Positions 28,866 to 41,399 of a stretch of 64,000 nt of DNA are shown here, one piece after another. Within the stretch, counting starts at the first letter, position 1. The number at the start of each line of letters is the position of its first letter. The notes beneath the pieces are model-generated. The model was not told the DNA's origin. It did no database searches and saw nothing but the letters and a program-made list of their open reading frames with translations. A program made the translations under genes and the position numbers. Origin of the DNA: Cucumis sativus (taxonomy: Eukaryota > Streptophyta > Magnoliopsida > Cucurbitales > Cucurbitaceae); NCBI RefSeq assembly GCF_000004075.3, contig NC_026659.2, forward strand, positions 4,464,001 through 4,528,000, written 5' to 3'.

Positions 28866-28893
<28 letters not shown>
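28866..28893. repeat. (TA)n microsatellite
   Basis: An uninterrupted alternating TA run of about 14 units, likely length-polymorphic. Confidence 0.85.
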
Positions 28894-28894
<1 letters not shown>

Positions 28895-30235
28895 ACTTGA
28901 CTAATAAAATGTTTATACTAATACGTTGAATGTTATTCATTTATCCATCTTTAATTTGTATTTCTTGTCCATTTATTTTCATTATTATTTTTAGAAAGAC
29001 TATATAAACACAAATACATGTATATGTTACTAAAGTGAGCATAGCTTAAAGGTCATGGACACAACATCTCAAATACGAGAGAGAGAGAAAGATTTGACTA
29101 ACTTAATATGAAATTTTATTTTATCTCGTTTCATTTAAGAGGTTTAAGGTTAAAATTTCATATCGTTTCACTTAAGAGGTTTAAGGTTTCTAATTTTAAC
29201 GAACATTTTTTCCTTTTCTCGCTCTAACCTTCAAAGTTCAAACCTCTACTATCCTCGTTCTCTCGACTTCCATTGCATTTCAACAGTCGATCACCAGTAA
29301 TCGCTTTGTTGGTGGGTCGTGCTACGATCCCTTTTTTCTCTTTTCTTTTCTTGTTCTACGTACGTGAAACAAACAAACAAATAAGAAGATACGATAAATA
29401 TTCCATATCCAAAATGAAGAAAATTTCCTTATTGTTTCATATTTGAATTAGTGATGTAGATATGAATGTCGGTAACTGTAAATTGAAATTGACGTAAGAA
29501 AAGCATGCGAAAATTAAAATCACATTTATGCTTAATCATTGCATTTTTTATTTTTGAAACTATACTTATTTTTTTCCTCATCTTACGTACTTAGTTTTCA
29601 CTTTAAAAAAAGACCTTTCAATACTTTATTTTTTTAAAAAAGAGTTAAAAGTACTTTGTCTTAGTTTCTTTAAATAATGTAAATTGATTTATAAAAACAT
29701 TTGTTAAGAAGTTGATATATAAAACTTTAAAAAGTAAATTAATAATGTAAAATGTAGTGTTTAATGAATTATGAAACCATTTTTTTTTATTTTTTAATAG
29801 AAAATAAAAATATGAAAAGTGTAGGAATTTTATTATTTCTTAGGTAAAAGACAAAACGAACTTTTTTTCAAACAAATACATTTTCTAACCTTATATATAA
29901 TTATTAGTTTAGAGTTGAAATTGAGATTTTGAAATAGTAGTTCTTGTATCGGTATACAATGTATGTTGAAAAGATATTATTTTATGGAAAGAAAAAAATC
30001 TTTCTTGTTATACCAATGATTATTTTGAATTTTTAATCACACGAGAACAATTAAAAATTTTAAAATAATCTTTGCCGTGATAAAAAATCATATTTGATAT
30101 ATCCATCTCAATTTTATAATAAAGTAAGAATGAGATTAAGTCTGTATTATCAACTTATAAAATGAATATAACTCAAATTGATATGAATAGATTTAAATTT
30201 TTTATCGAACATCCAACAATCTTTTTAATTATTTA

Positions 30236-30440
30236 CGAAAGAATTATCAAAAATAATAAATTTGACAAAATATTTACAAGTTATAGCAAAATTTTAAATT
30301 TTATCGATAATAAATATTTGATAGTCACCGATATCCTTCTATCAGTGACATTGATAGAGAGTGATAGAAGTCTATCGGATTCTATCATTCAAAAAATTTG
30401 TTATAGTGTTTAAATATTTTAATTTATTTTACTATTTATA
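30236..30440 (+). repeat. Copy 2 of the dispersed GATAGA-family repeat
   Basis: Shares the ordered blocks GAATTATCAAAAATA, AATTTGACAAAATATTTAC, TATAGCAAAATTTTAAA, paired TATCAGTGA / TTGATAGAGAGTGATAGAAG and a TTATAGTGTTTAAATATTTTAA end with the copy at 10255-10450. The centre is an imperfect palindrome around TCTATCAGTGACATTGATAGA. A chance 83-codon open frame runs across it. Confidence 0.65.
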
Positions 30441-31476
30441 AGCATGTAATAATTTATAAATCATTTTGATTTTTTTTTTCATTTTTAATTATATCCAACC
30501 TATTGGACTTAAATGTTATATTATTCTATTGTTTTGTTACAATATATATATTTTTTTCTAAACTTTTCATGTGTAATCTTGCTTTTAAGAGAATGTATTT
30601 TTTTTCAAAGGTTTTTTCTTTTTCTTTCTAATTTAAAAACAAGTTGAGTTAATTATCAAACAGCTTTATTTTTTAAAAAATTAATGTTTAAAATAAAAAA
30701 TAACAAATAAGTGAGTTACTAAAATACCCTTAGTTGTTTTAAAATGCCCCACATTTATTCTTTTAAGTTTTGAGTTTGATTTGAATGTTATAGTGTAAGT
30801 TTAATTTTACCACTAAAATTTCAATTTTGTTTTGATTTTGTTCCTAGATTTTAAGATTTATATTTTGAACATCAAATCTTCACTAAATACTTGTATTTTT
30901 GTCTTTAATATTAATACATGTCCACAAATTTTATTTCTATTTTATAAAATAAGTAGGGTTGTTTTGAAATAAAGCAAAACAAACCAAAATATAACAAAAT
31001 TTTAAATCCTATCACATAAATCCATCAATATCTATATAATTGTTAGAACGTTTATAAATATTTTTCAATAAATTGAGTTTTAAATTTTTTATCACAGTAA
31101 ATAATTAAATGGAATTTTGTTTCTTTTACTTCATAATTAACTGACCCCGAGTATAAAAAATGATTTAAAAATTTTAAAATGAGAAATTATAAAAGAAAAA
31201 ATAGAAGATTTAACAAATAAATATTGTGTTTGAGTTGTTTTGTTTAAATTTAGAGAGTAAAATGAAAAATATAAATTGGCATGTTTATAATTAAAATAGG
31301 AAGAGGGAAATAGTGACAAAATATGAAAAGTTAGTATCAAAGAAATGGTTGCGTATGAAACTTCAACATATCCCCACTCGCCACTCACTCCATTCCCCTT
31401 CTCAAATTTCCTTTCCAATCACACACTTCGGACCACTTTTGAAAGTTCTCTTTTGATTTTGACCCCTATCATCCCT

Positions 31477-31509
31477 TACTTCTTTACTTCTTTACTTCTT
31501 TACTTCTTT
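31477..31509. repeat. TACTTCTT tandem array
   Basis: Four consecutive copies of an 8-base TACTTCTT unit in a pyrimidine-rich tract. Confidence 0.75.
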
Positions 31510-31677
31510 TCTTGGCTTTGCATTCCCCTCCTCCCATCCCCCATGCCTTCATTATTTTTTTTTATGTACAAACCACGTCAAAAAATGTCTATTTTGACGG
31601 TCTTTGTTCATTAAGTTACCATTAAGATATGAAATTTTGATGTTTTTTTTTTGTTGGGCAATGTCCACCAAGATATC

Positions 31678-31719
31678 AATTTTCTTGATGGACCTTGTTC
31701 ATTGTCCATCAAGAAAATT
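31678..31719. repeat. Perfect 16-base inverted repeat (hairpin)
   Basis: AATTTTCTTGATGGAC at 31678-31693 and its exact reverse complement at 31704-31719 are separated by a 10-base loop. Related TTGATGGA and CATCAAGAA words recur through 31940, suggesting a small decayed inverted-repeat transposon. Confidence 0.75.
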
Positions 31720-32139
31720 CTAAACTCGTTGAGAAATTTAAAACAAATATATTGATTTTTTCTCGATGATGGTTATTGCAAATCAATAAAATTTATCCTT
31801 TGATGGATCCCGTTTATCAAAAAAACCTAACTGACTTTATAGGCATTGTCAGTCAACTAATATATTATCATTGATGTTTATTATCTACCGATAAATAATT
31901 TTCTTGACATTTGTGGACCATCAACAAAACTAAGGAAACTTTGCTCATCAAGAATATCAATTGGTTTTAAATGCTTCAAATTCATAATCTTCGTTACCTT
32001 TCTTTTATTGTTTTCAAATCAATAATTACAGTGGCTGGTTATTAGTTTAAAGACATAGCTTTATATTTAAACATAAAAAATAAGAATTCATATTCATGTC
32101 CGAAAGCTCGGAAATTATGAAAATAATCAAAATGTTGAC

Positions 32140-32310
32140 TTTTTACTTTGAAAAGTCAAATTTTGACCAGATTTATATTCAAATGTGATTTGAATTTAGA
32201 GAAAATGAATGCGGATTCATACTCGAGAGGCTGAAATTATTCAAGACAGGCAAAACAGTAAAAAGTCAAAGTTTGACTTTGATTTTAACTTTAACTTGAA
32301 TGGTCAAAAG
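32140..32310. repeat. Segment dense in GTCAA/TTGAC cores, possible LTR fragment
   Basis: At least six TTGAC or GTCAA words occur within 170 bases, some as inverted pairs (AAAAGTCAAATTTTGACC, AAAGTCAAAGTTTGACTTTG). TTGAC is the W-box core bound by WRKY factors. No gene start lies close by, so a repeat or LTR promoter remnant is at least as likely. Confidence 0.4.
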
Positions 32311-35300
32311 ACCATATTGCCCTTGAATTAAAGTTAGCAAGAGTAAGTGGATCGTAGGTGTTTAACAATTGGAAAGGTTTTACATGCATTTTACATTTTA
32401 ATACTTTATAAAATGTTCTGAATTTTCTAATTTCCAAAAAAAATTATAATTTTTTAATTATTCTAGTTAATTCTTCACAAAAGTCTTCATCTCTCCCTCA
32501 TAGAAATCTGTTCTTTCCTCTAATTTTCATTACTTTTTCTTCTTTCAAGCCTACACTTATCGGGTTCCACTGCTCGATTGATATGAATCTAGCGGGTCAA
32601 TACTACTTATAATGATCCTAGGTTCATGTTCATGAGAAGATTACATAGATTGGGTAGCATCGAAGGTACGTTTTCTATCAACCCTAATTTTATTTAATTA
32701 GGATAAGACATGTTAATTATTTCTAAATGGTTTCGATACAGTTAGAGTAAAATTTGATCTTTAATCCTAGTTATGTTGCGCATATCTATCGTTTTTCATC
32801 ATCATTTCTGATTTTTATCATTTTATTTACTTGTTAATCTTCTTAAATAATTGATCTAATACTTCCTTAGATGTTTGTTCATATAATTGATAATTTTCTG
32901 AAAGAACCAACCTTTGTACTTGATAATTTTCTTAGATATGATCTTCCTTTAGGTTCGACAGTAATCGACCTTAGACTCGTTGATTAGTTTGTTTAGTTTT
33001 GATTGGTCTTTTTAACTTTAATCAGCTTAGACATATCATTGTCTTATTGATCATCTGGTGTAGATTACACCATTAATTAAATTTCAAATCAGTTCATTAA
33101 CTAAAATGTACTCTCTTTTTTTAAAAAATTTCAAGTTAATTAAATATTCCATTCAATAATTCAGTTAGCTAGAAAAGGTTCAAATTAAAAATAATTATTG
33201 AATCCCCCATACCATTATTAAAGTACTTCGTGTTGAATCAAGAGTCTTCTTTTCTTTTCTTTTCTTTTCTTTTGAAAACTTGATTATTATTCTAGAGTTT
33301 CATAATGTTTAATAATCAAATTTTTAATCATAGTGAGTCACAAGTTTGCATGAACAAAATCAAGAAATTAAATATGGTATAATTTAGAGAGATCCCACAC
33401 TTGAAATTCATAAATAATTTTCCAATGAAGAAAAATTATTGAATGTGAATGCTTTTAATTATTTACACACAAAATTCGAGAAATAGTAAAAAAATTCAAA
33501 ATTAAATGTTCCAAATATATATAATAAACTTTGATAAATGTTTGGGTTGTAGGTTGTAGGTTGTAGGTTTTGTTTATGAATTTTGCTCCCATTTTAGATT
33601 TTACAGTTTTACTACAATTTTTTATTTCCAAATTTAATTAGAAGCAAGATTGTTTTCTTAGAACATTATTAGATCTCATATACAAGGAGAAAGAGAAGAA
33701 GAAACCATGGATGAAGTTAGAACTAACAAATTTGAGCTATATTTCAAACTAATTTTAGTAATTAAAGAGTTTCCACACTTACAATAATAGATACAAAATT
33801 GAATATAATATTCATATAAATCTATTAATACCAATTAGTTAAACTTCTAATATAACCTTAATTTAAATACTTTTTATTTGAGAAAATTACAGTAATAATT
33901 GAGATTTGGTTTAGGTTATTTTTGAGTTCTTGAATTCTAATACTCAACAATTTTAGCTTTGATGAGGATTGCTTTTGGAAGTATCTTTCCATCTTCTTCC
34001 TTCTTCCTTCTTCCATTCCTATTGGACGGACGCCACCTACAACACCAATAACTTTTTTCTTTCTTTTTCTCATCTTACGTACACTCATTTTCTTCCCTTC
34101 TCTTCTGTCATATTATATGATATTAATTAAACCCATCAGCTTAACTTATTGAATTCAACTGATGAATATTTAAGACAACACACAGTATATATTGAAGCAG
34201 ATTAGTTCAGGAGTAAGTTCTTTATTCAAACGTAAACTTTTGGGAAAAATATATAACCAACGAAGTATAAGGGTCTTACCTTCCATTCAATCAAAACCAA
34301 TGATGATTTTCCTATAACTTGTTTGAGATCAAGAAAAGGGGAAGAAGATTTGTCGACAACAAAATGAACAACTCCAACTTGTCTTTTAACTTAATGGACC
34401 CAATATGAGACCAAATATGTAAATCTAATTTCTCGTTTCCATTATTGTAATTTACTAAAATACCCCCTTCTACCAAACGACATGATATTTTATAAATATT
34501 TTTGATTGAAATGAAACTTCACGATATTTTTGTCAACATCGATATTTCAAATTTTAGACGGTGTATAAGCATATCACCATCCATGGAGAAAAGGGTCCTT
34601 CCCTACAACGTGACATTCTCATTAGAGTCATTGGGACACATTTTCCTTCCTTTCATTTCTTTGGGGGCAGGTGTTTTGTCCATTTGTTTTCAAGTAAGGT
34701 CATAAAATATGACAACATTGTATTACATTCAAAAACATTAATTGTTGATCTTATTGGACTTTTTGTTTTTGGTAGAAAAAGTGAATCTAAGTTTCTACCC
34801 CACACACCAACAATTCATGTGGTTCATACTAATTGATAACCCTAAAATAATTGTACTGTATAAACAATGTCATCAAATCAATGATAAAGATAACTTCGTT
34901 TTTGAATTTGCAAACAATTGTTTAGATCCCCACAAGAGAGCTTTTCGTTTTGGCAAAATGGATTGTCACAAATCTTTTCAATCGTTCCTTCTCCAAATGT
35001 TATGGGAATATGATGGCCTAGTGGGTTTTAAACTTATGTTCTAATGAAGTCCACAAGAAATTGTTTTCATTTTTGTCTTCTAAGAATAAGGTGAGTTCTT
35101 AGATTAATTTACAGGTCATGTACTATGTATGCAAATCATGTTTCCCACTTAGTTATGTTTTTTGTTTTGGAGAAATGACACAAAGTTGTAGAAAGGTTAG
35201 ATTATAGTTAGTCAGAAGAGAAAACACATATTTACATTCATCTAGGCACCTAAAAAAAATTATTTAATTGTGTTTAGGGGATCTAATTAAACTTAAATTA

Positions 35301-35534
35301 TTATATTGCTGGATTCCATAATTCAAAAAGGGTATAAATTCATTTGGGTGGAGATAGATTCTTAAATGTATAAAATGTTTAATAATACGTGGATGATATA
35401 TTACATAAAAAATTGAAAGTTCTAAGACTGTACACTTTAGTATGCTTATATTTTAATCTTTCATGATCTAATTCCATTTTGTAAAGATATCTTTAAATTT
35501 TAGAATATTATATCATATGATTGTTCACAGGAAA

Positions 35535-35594
35535 ATTTATTTTAACACTTCTAAAACTTATTTAATTTATTTTAACACTTCTAAAACTTATTTA
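35535..35594. repeat. Tandem duplication of a 30-base unit
   Basis: Two adjacent perfect copies of a unit reading TTTATTTTAACACTTC then TAAAACTTATTTAA. No coding meaning is seen. Confidence 0.85.
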
Positions 35595-36474
35595 ATATCG
35601 CATCGTATAAATCAAATATTAATATCGTATTGCGTATAAATCAGATGTGTACTTCCAAGTTTATATTTGATAATATGACAGGTAGTTTTAAACAAAAATA
35701 CAATGTGCAAGATTTGTATGAAATGCTATTACTAAAACCACTATTTATAAAATTCTCTAAATTGGTTTGATTTTTAGTAAATGATTGCACAATTCAAAAA
35801 ACGTATTAGTTCAAATCAATTTTTATTAAAAAAAAAAAAAACCAATCAAAATCGAACCAAAGTAATGATATATATATATACCTTTAAAAAATAAATTCTA
35901 TATTTTTTATTTAAAAGAAATCAATTATTATGGACAGTAAAACCAAAAGAATATGTTTTTTATTTAGAAAAGTGTGAAGGGAAAAAAAAGCCAAATTTTA
36001 ATTATTAAAAGAAAAAAGATCCAAATTGAATTCATAATTAACAAAAAGAACCTTGAAAATAAAACAATATTGATGTGATTCTTTTGTTAGACATTGGTTT
36101 GGATCGATTTGGTTTAGGGTTCTTCAAAGTCTCCGAATTGGTTCATTCTTTTACTCCTAATCAACATAAATACACAAATTACCTTACTCCTATTTTCACC
36201 CTCTGCTTCAGATGCCTAAAATTTAAGGAGAAATGATGGCTTAAGAATTTTCTATTTTTATACAATTACCAGCTTTCTCTATCTGACACCCACTAAACCA
36301 TTCTTCTTTGGTTTGTTGCTCTAAATTTTCTTCTAAAATCACCGAAGAAAATTCCTCATCATCATTCACGCGGAATTAGGCACAAATTTACACAACTCAA
36401 AACACCACCTCCTTATTCCAATTTTACTACCACATAAATGAATGAAACATCATTCACCATTTGCCTACAACTTC

Positions 36475-39400
36475 TTAAGAGTGCGCCTGTGCGTGCTCTG
36501 GTTTATGCTTGTACTCGTAATCAAGATGAACAAAGGCCCTCTCAATTTCCGGTAACAGCTCCAGCTTTTCTTGCAGCAATTCACCTATGTCGTGAGCCTC
36601 TTCCAGTGGCATGTCTCCAGGCAGGACGATATCGACCTCCACAAAGTAGTGTGATCCAAATGTATATGCTCGTACCGTGTCAATATGTCTGATCGCTTTG
36701 TGATGGTTCCAACATAAGTAGGTGAGCTTCTGTAGATACTCGGGGGCAGCTGATCTTCCGACAAGGGAGTTCACGTTTTCCAATACCGTCATCGACCATG
36801 TGCGTATAGTGTATAAAGCCAGCTGTGGCAATTCACAGAGTAGACATGAGTAACTTCAAAAAGAGTTGACAGTATTAGAAACTAAAATGAAGGACGAGAA
36901 ACATTTGTACAAATCCGGTAAGGAAGTTTCAGATTCAGCAAATAATGCAGAATATGGAGAAAGAGAGGTTGTTACTCACAATAATAGCTCCAAGAGGGTC
37001 GATCCAGCCAGCTATATAATTAGCAAGGAGAGCAGCAACAAGGCCGATTGCATTGGTGACTACATCAAAGAAATGATCTTGGGCATACGCTTTGACTATC
37101 TCGTTAGTGAAAGTACGGCAGTAGATCATTAAGACTAGTTTCACTATAGTAACTGAAATCATAATGCCCACAACCCATCGCTCTTGCTCCTTGGTTAAGT
37201 TGAACACAGAATCCTGGAAGGGGAGCAGGAAATTTAATAAAGAAAATAGATGTCAAACCTTCTGAGCAATCTGGGGGAGTGTCGTGGAACGAAAATCTAT
37301 TCCAGTCCATTATCTAGGGGTAACTTTTCTGCTTAAGCGATAAACTTAGGGAGACTTTTAAGAGAAAGAGAGACGATTCTCTAATTACTTACACTTAATA
37401 GGAGAGTCCGAATTGACTCCATTATTATCTGCAATCCAAGAGTTGCCATAACAGAGGCAAAAACAAGAATGCCCTGCATTAGAACAAAAGGTAGAATGTT
37501 AATCCTCCAGCAGTGACAGTACACAACCAATAGATGGATAATTATTATTTATCATTAATTTTAAATCAACCAACAGAGACTGCTGAAGAAAATCAAATTT
37601 GGATTTGGTAGTTCTCTTTTTCCTTCTCTCTTGAATGCAAGAGAACTCATCTAATTCTCGTTCTATTTGCCTTCTGAAGAATTAAAAAATTTAAAATCAT
37701 ACAAGTATACAACAAATCAAGGGAGCTATTACTTTTTTCAAATGGTAATGCAAGAAATGAGTTGACGAAAAGCTGAGTGGGCCAACCGCTAGGATAATGA
37801 ACCATCAAGCCCAGTTTTAGCAAGATTGTGGGTTTATCTTATCCGTTCAACTACCATCACGCATAAAACTATAGTATTGTATATATCTATATAACATATA
37901 CAAAAAAGACGTAGTAAGAGACAAAATATCGGAGGTATTGGACTTATCATCATATTAGCTAGCAGTCAAGTATGCTTGACCAGTGGAGAGAGAATAATAT
38001 TACACTTTAATCAGAATACCCTAACCACTGGTCATCTAGACGCTTCAAAAGTCTACCAGTGGAGAGAGAATAATATTACGCTTCAAAATTTGCAATTCAA
38101 GCTGCATCTATAAACAGATGGGATGCTGAGCTCCTCCCTTCAAGGTAATGCTTTCCTTGTCTGCGACTCTGAATCGACAAAAATCCCAATACCGAGGACT
38201 GTGGGTCTTTCGCTCTCTTGAATCGCATTCAAGAATTGAGAGCTATAGCTTGGACGTCTGTCTCTCTGCAGGATAAATAGAGGTATGCTAAAGAACTAAT
38301 CAATTTCTGGGTTTTGTGGGTAGTGTAAGTAGAGGCTTCATTTAGATTTAGAGAGCTAGTTACAGAGAAAATATACCAAGTGCCAATATCCAACCGTAAG
38401 GGTTTTTGGAAACCAAAATTGTTTAGCATTATCAAATTCCAACATCCAGTTCCGTTTCCCTTTTCCGGAAATCCCATTTGACAGCTAAAAGTTTCCTGGA
38501 GCTTCCATGTTTCTTTCAAACATTTTTCGTGCAAATGAGAATTGGCGTTTTCTCCTCTTCCCCCTTTTTTTCTAAAACTAAGTTCCAAGGAAACAAGAGA
38601 CGAGATTTCACAACAATTTTATCACGTGGATTAAAATGCCATGTACAGCTCTGCCTACTTGAACTACCACTCGTACATACCGCCGAGGAGACTCTCTAAA
38701 TAAGCCTAGTCCTCCAACCAAAAGGTAACTTCTGCTTTTATTTCACCGTATCATGCTTGGCTAAAATAGATCGATCACCTTATCCAACTCATTACTAAGG
38801 GTAGAAAGAAGTGAAAAGTGCTTGGGCAAGGTATTAAGGGTTTTTCAAAATTTAGTCCTTCCCATCCCACACCCTATATCTTAAACCAATTCCCAGCACT
38901 TTCCTCCCTTCAAAGATGTCTTTCCAGCCCCACAAAGTTTTGACCCTATTTTTACTTCCATAAAAACGATTCAATTTGTGGTACTTATCTTTGACGATCC
39001 AAAACACAAGTGAATTAGGATTTACAAGTATCCTCAAAACCCTGGCCAAAAGCAAGGTGTAGACAATAAACCCTCCTTCATGCACCGCCACCCTCAAATA
39101 GGGTTAGTAGTTCTTCACGCTTAAACAAATCCAGAGTTCAAAACCGAAAAGTATGGGTCGCTTCCAGCTGGAAGGCGTATATTGTAAAGCCTTGGAAGCT
39201 GTCCATGTTCTGCAGTCCATTATCCGCTAGAAAAATATGAACAAGAGGCAGAATCCAATTTTAAGGCAAGGTAAGAGTTTTACACAAAATACAGCCAAAT
39301 TTTGAAACTACAAAAAAAAAAAAAAAAAAAAAAAAATTAAAATTAAAAACTAGTTTTAGCCTTTTAAATTTGGCTAAGAATTCAAGTGTTTTTTCTTTCT

Positions 39401-41348
39401 GAGAATAGTAGTAAAGAAATTGGGATGAAACAAGCAAAATTTTCAAAAACAGAAAACTACACTTGAAATTATTTTCGAACTAAGAGTCTTACGGAGGGAC
39501 TCGATGGCAGCGAACTACCGACAACAGTATTATTAAGAGTTGACGGATGGGTGTCAACTAATAATAGTTAAGTGACTTCCAATCAAATCTAGTTAACCCT
39601 GAATCAAACTACCGAAGAGAAGAAACTTTTAACATAAGACTTTATTAGTACCCATATTGAGGAAAAAATAAAGGCACAGGTGAAACACACGTTTCACAAG
39701 CCAGTGACCAAGGAGGTAGTTTCACACAGTTGCAGATGGGCTTGGGGTAAAGTAAACCTATATCTATATGATCATTTTTTTCACCAAGTCAAAGAGTAGA
39801 GAGGAAGTTGCAAGAGAACTGACCAAAGGCTGCATGCGTTTTTTGCCAATAGGATACTGGTAGGGGTTTGGTGTTTGCATGGAAAATGCAGTGAACCATA
39901 GAATGAAACCAGATAAAAGATCAAGAAGTGAATCCAGTGTGGATGCAATTATAGCTAAGGAACCACTTCTGATGGATGCATATACTTTAGCTGCAAACAA
40001 AACCATATTGGCAACATTTGATATTCTGATTGCAAACGTTTCACTCTTTGCTAAATTTTCACGTTCTTCCTGCAACCACCATAAATAAATTTTGGTTTTG
40101 AGCAGTGAAGAATGTCTTAATCATCAAGAAAACATACAAGTACGGAACAATATCAACCTTCGACATTCCAGGAACATAACCACGATCAGTTAAAGCATCC
40201 ATTTCATTAAATCCCTCGAGCATTTCTACCTGCTGCTGGTAGTACTCAGCTACATAATCTTCAGGACCTGAATTCATTCCCCAAGAAAAGTATGAGAGAC
40301 AGATAAATGAAGTTTCCAAGCTTCTTTTGCTTCTTTATTTTCCTCCTTCCTTAACAAACTGAAATCTAACTATGCTCTACGTCAATCCCGAATTACAAAA
40401 AATAGTAGTAGCCATACAGACAGAAACATGAAGACATACACATGCTTTTACAAAGGCAAAAGAAAGGTAAAAATTTTAACAGGATCCAGGACCATAAACT
40501 AGCCAGCTCAAAATAGAAACCCAAAATATTGGGGAACTACTGCTTAACTCTCTACACCACAACCAATGAACTTCAGCACTTAAATATGGAGAGAAAAAAT
40601 ACTAAACTGTAAGAATCAATCAACCACAAAACATCCACATCCAATTATAGCAAAAGAAATAAATAAATAATTCTCCAGCTTCTCGTTCAGGCCTTTGAAA
40701 CTTGGAATTACATATTCTCTTCTCCAAATTTTAAATTCATCCAAAGAATGATTAGGTCAATAGCTCATTAAATACACAAAATAAAGCCAACGGAACCCAC
40801 AATTCCCCCATTATTCAACGCAAAAAGAAAAGAAAAGAAAATGTCACAGAGAACAAACAGAAAAATCGCACCATGTCAGGACAGAAATTAAAGAGGAAGT
40901 AACAAAGTGGGAGAAGAATAAATACTGTTGAGAAACAAAAGAAAAAACGAATTAAAATAAAAGGAATATATGCAGCAGCTATATTAGAAAGTGAAGAAAA
41001 CAACAAGCGACGACATAGAAAAAGAATATTTCCAGTAAAGAACAAGGCAAGGAAGAGCATTGAATACGATATTCACAAATCAAAGATGGATCAGAAACAA
41101 AAGAAAAAAGAAATGATTCAGCCAAACAGAAGGAGCGGCAGAAGAGAAGGAAGAGAGAATAGATAGGAAAGGAAATTACTCAAAACCCCAAGGCAATCAT
41201 GAAGTGGACGAGAGGGCTTCTTCTCTTTATGCTCTGGAGAGAACTGAAAGCCATCGAAGTTCAAACGCCAAGAGAGGTCACCGGCGGTGGACTGGAGCAA
41301 CAGAGAGCTCTCCTCATCGTTCTCGATGGAGACAACAGGCTGAACCAT
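36475..41348 (-). CDS. MTP11: Metal tolerance protein 11, manganese cation-diffusion facilitator
   Basis: Six minus-strand exons (41348-41180, 40267-40158, 40069-39824, 37473-37393, 37213-36980, 36822-36475) join with GT-AG borders to 395 aa, one more than Arabidopsis MTP11 as I recall it. Mn-CDF proteins exchange Mn2+ for protons; MTP11 is placed in Golgi or pre-vacuolar membranes and gives Mn tolerance. The N-terminal cytosolic part has [11 protein letters not shown] and [22 protein letters not shown]. Both metal-site DxxxD motifs of the Mn group are present: D139-SLL-D143 and D248-HFF-D252. The membrane core includes [20 protein letters not shown] and [20 protein letters not shown]. The C-terminal cytosolic domain holds [28 protein letters not shown] and ends [13 protein letters not shown]. 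Intron 3 (about 2.35 kb) contains a LINE relic and a 26-base homopolymer. Confidence 0.96.
37979..38083. repeat. Pair of 27-29-base direct repeats in MTP11 intron 3
   Basis: ACCAGTGGAGAGAGAATAAT plus seven to nine more matching bases occurs at 37979-38007 and again at 38055-38083, a 76-base period. It may be a small transposon footprint or a local duplication. Confidence 0.7.
38850..39110 (-). mobile_element. LINE ORF2 remnant inside MTP11 intron 3
   Basis: One minus-strand frame (39097-38852, 81 codons) reads like the region of plant LINE ORF2 after the reverse transcriptase: [20 protein letters not shown], then [20 protein letters not shown] and YRVWDGKD. Known LINEs have TNPNSLVARVLKAKYFP..., W.S...GR.LL..G.RWRVGDGKSI at the equivalent place. 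The frame ends after DGKD and both sides are eroded. No A-tail or target-site duplication was found for it. Confidence 0.65.
39312..39337. repeat. A26 homopolymer in MTP11 intron 3
   Basis: A run of 26 A on the + strand (26 T in the transcript of the minus-strand gene). It could act as part of an intronic T-rich signal or be the tail of an unrecognised retro-insertion. Confidence 0.85.
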
Positions 41349-41399
41349 TTTGGAGAGAAGTGAAAATGTGAGAGAATGTAGGAATGGAGGAATTTGAGA

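Larger units (their letters stand above)
27620..36470. other. Gene-poor, repeat-rich region of about 8.9 kb
   Basis: No gene is recognised. It holds a foldback cluster (27995-28740), a TA microsatellite (28866-28893), copy 2 of the GATAGA repeat (30236-30440), a TACTTCTT array (31477-31509), a 16-base perfect hairpin (31678-31719), a GTCAA/TTGAC-rich segment (32140-32310), short TTTTC and GTAGGTT arrays and a 30-base tandem duplication (35535-35594). Open frames at 34502-35044 have no domain and overlap in different frames. Confidence 0.6.

Noticed and set aside
34502-35044. Three overlapping open frames of 67-100 codons
   Set aside because: No recognisable domain, no clear splice layout and AT-rich codon use. 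Coding status cannot be supported.
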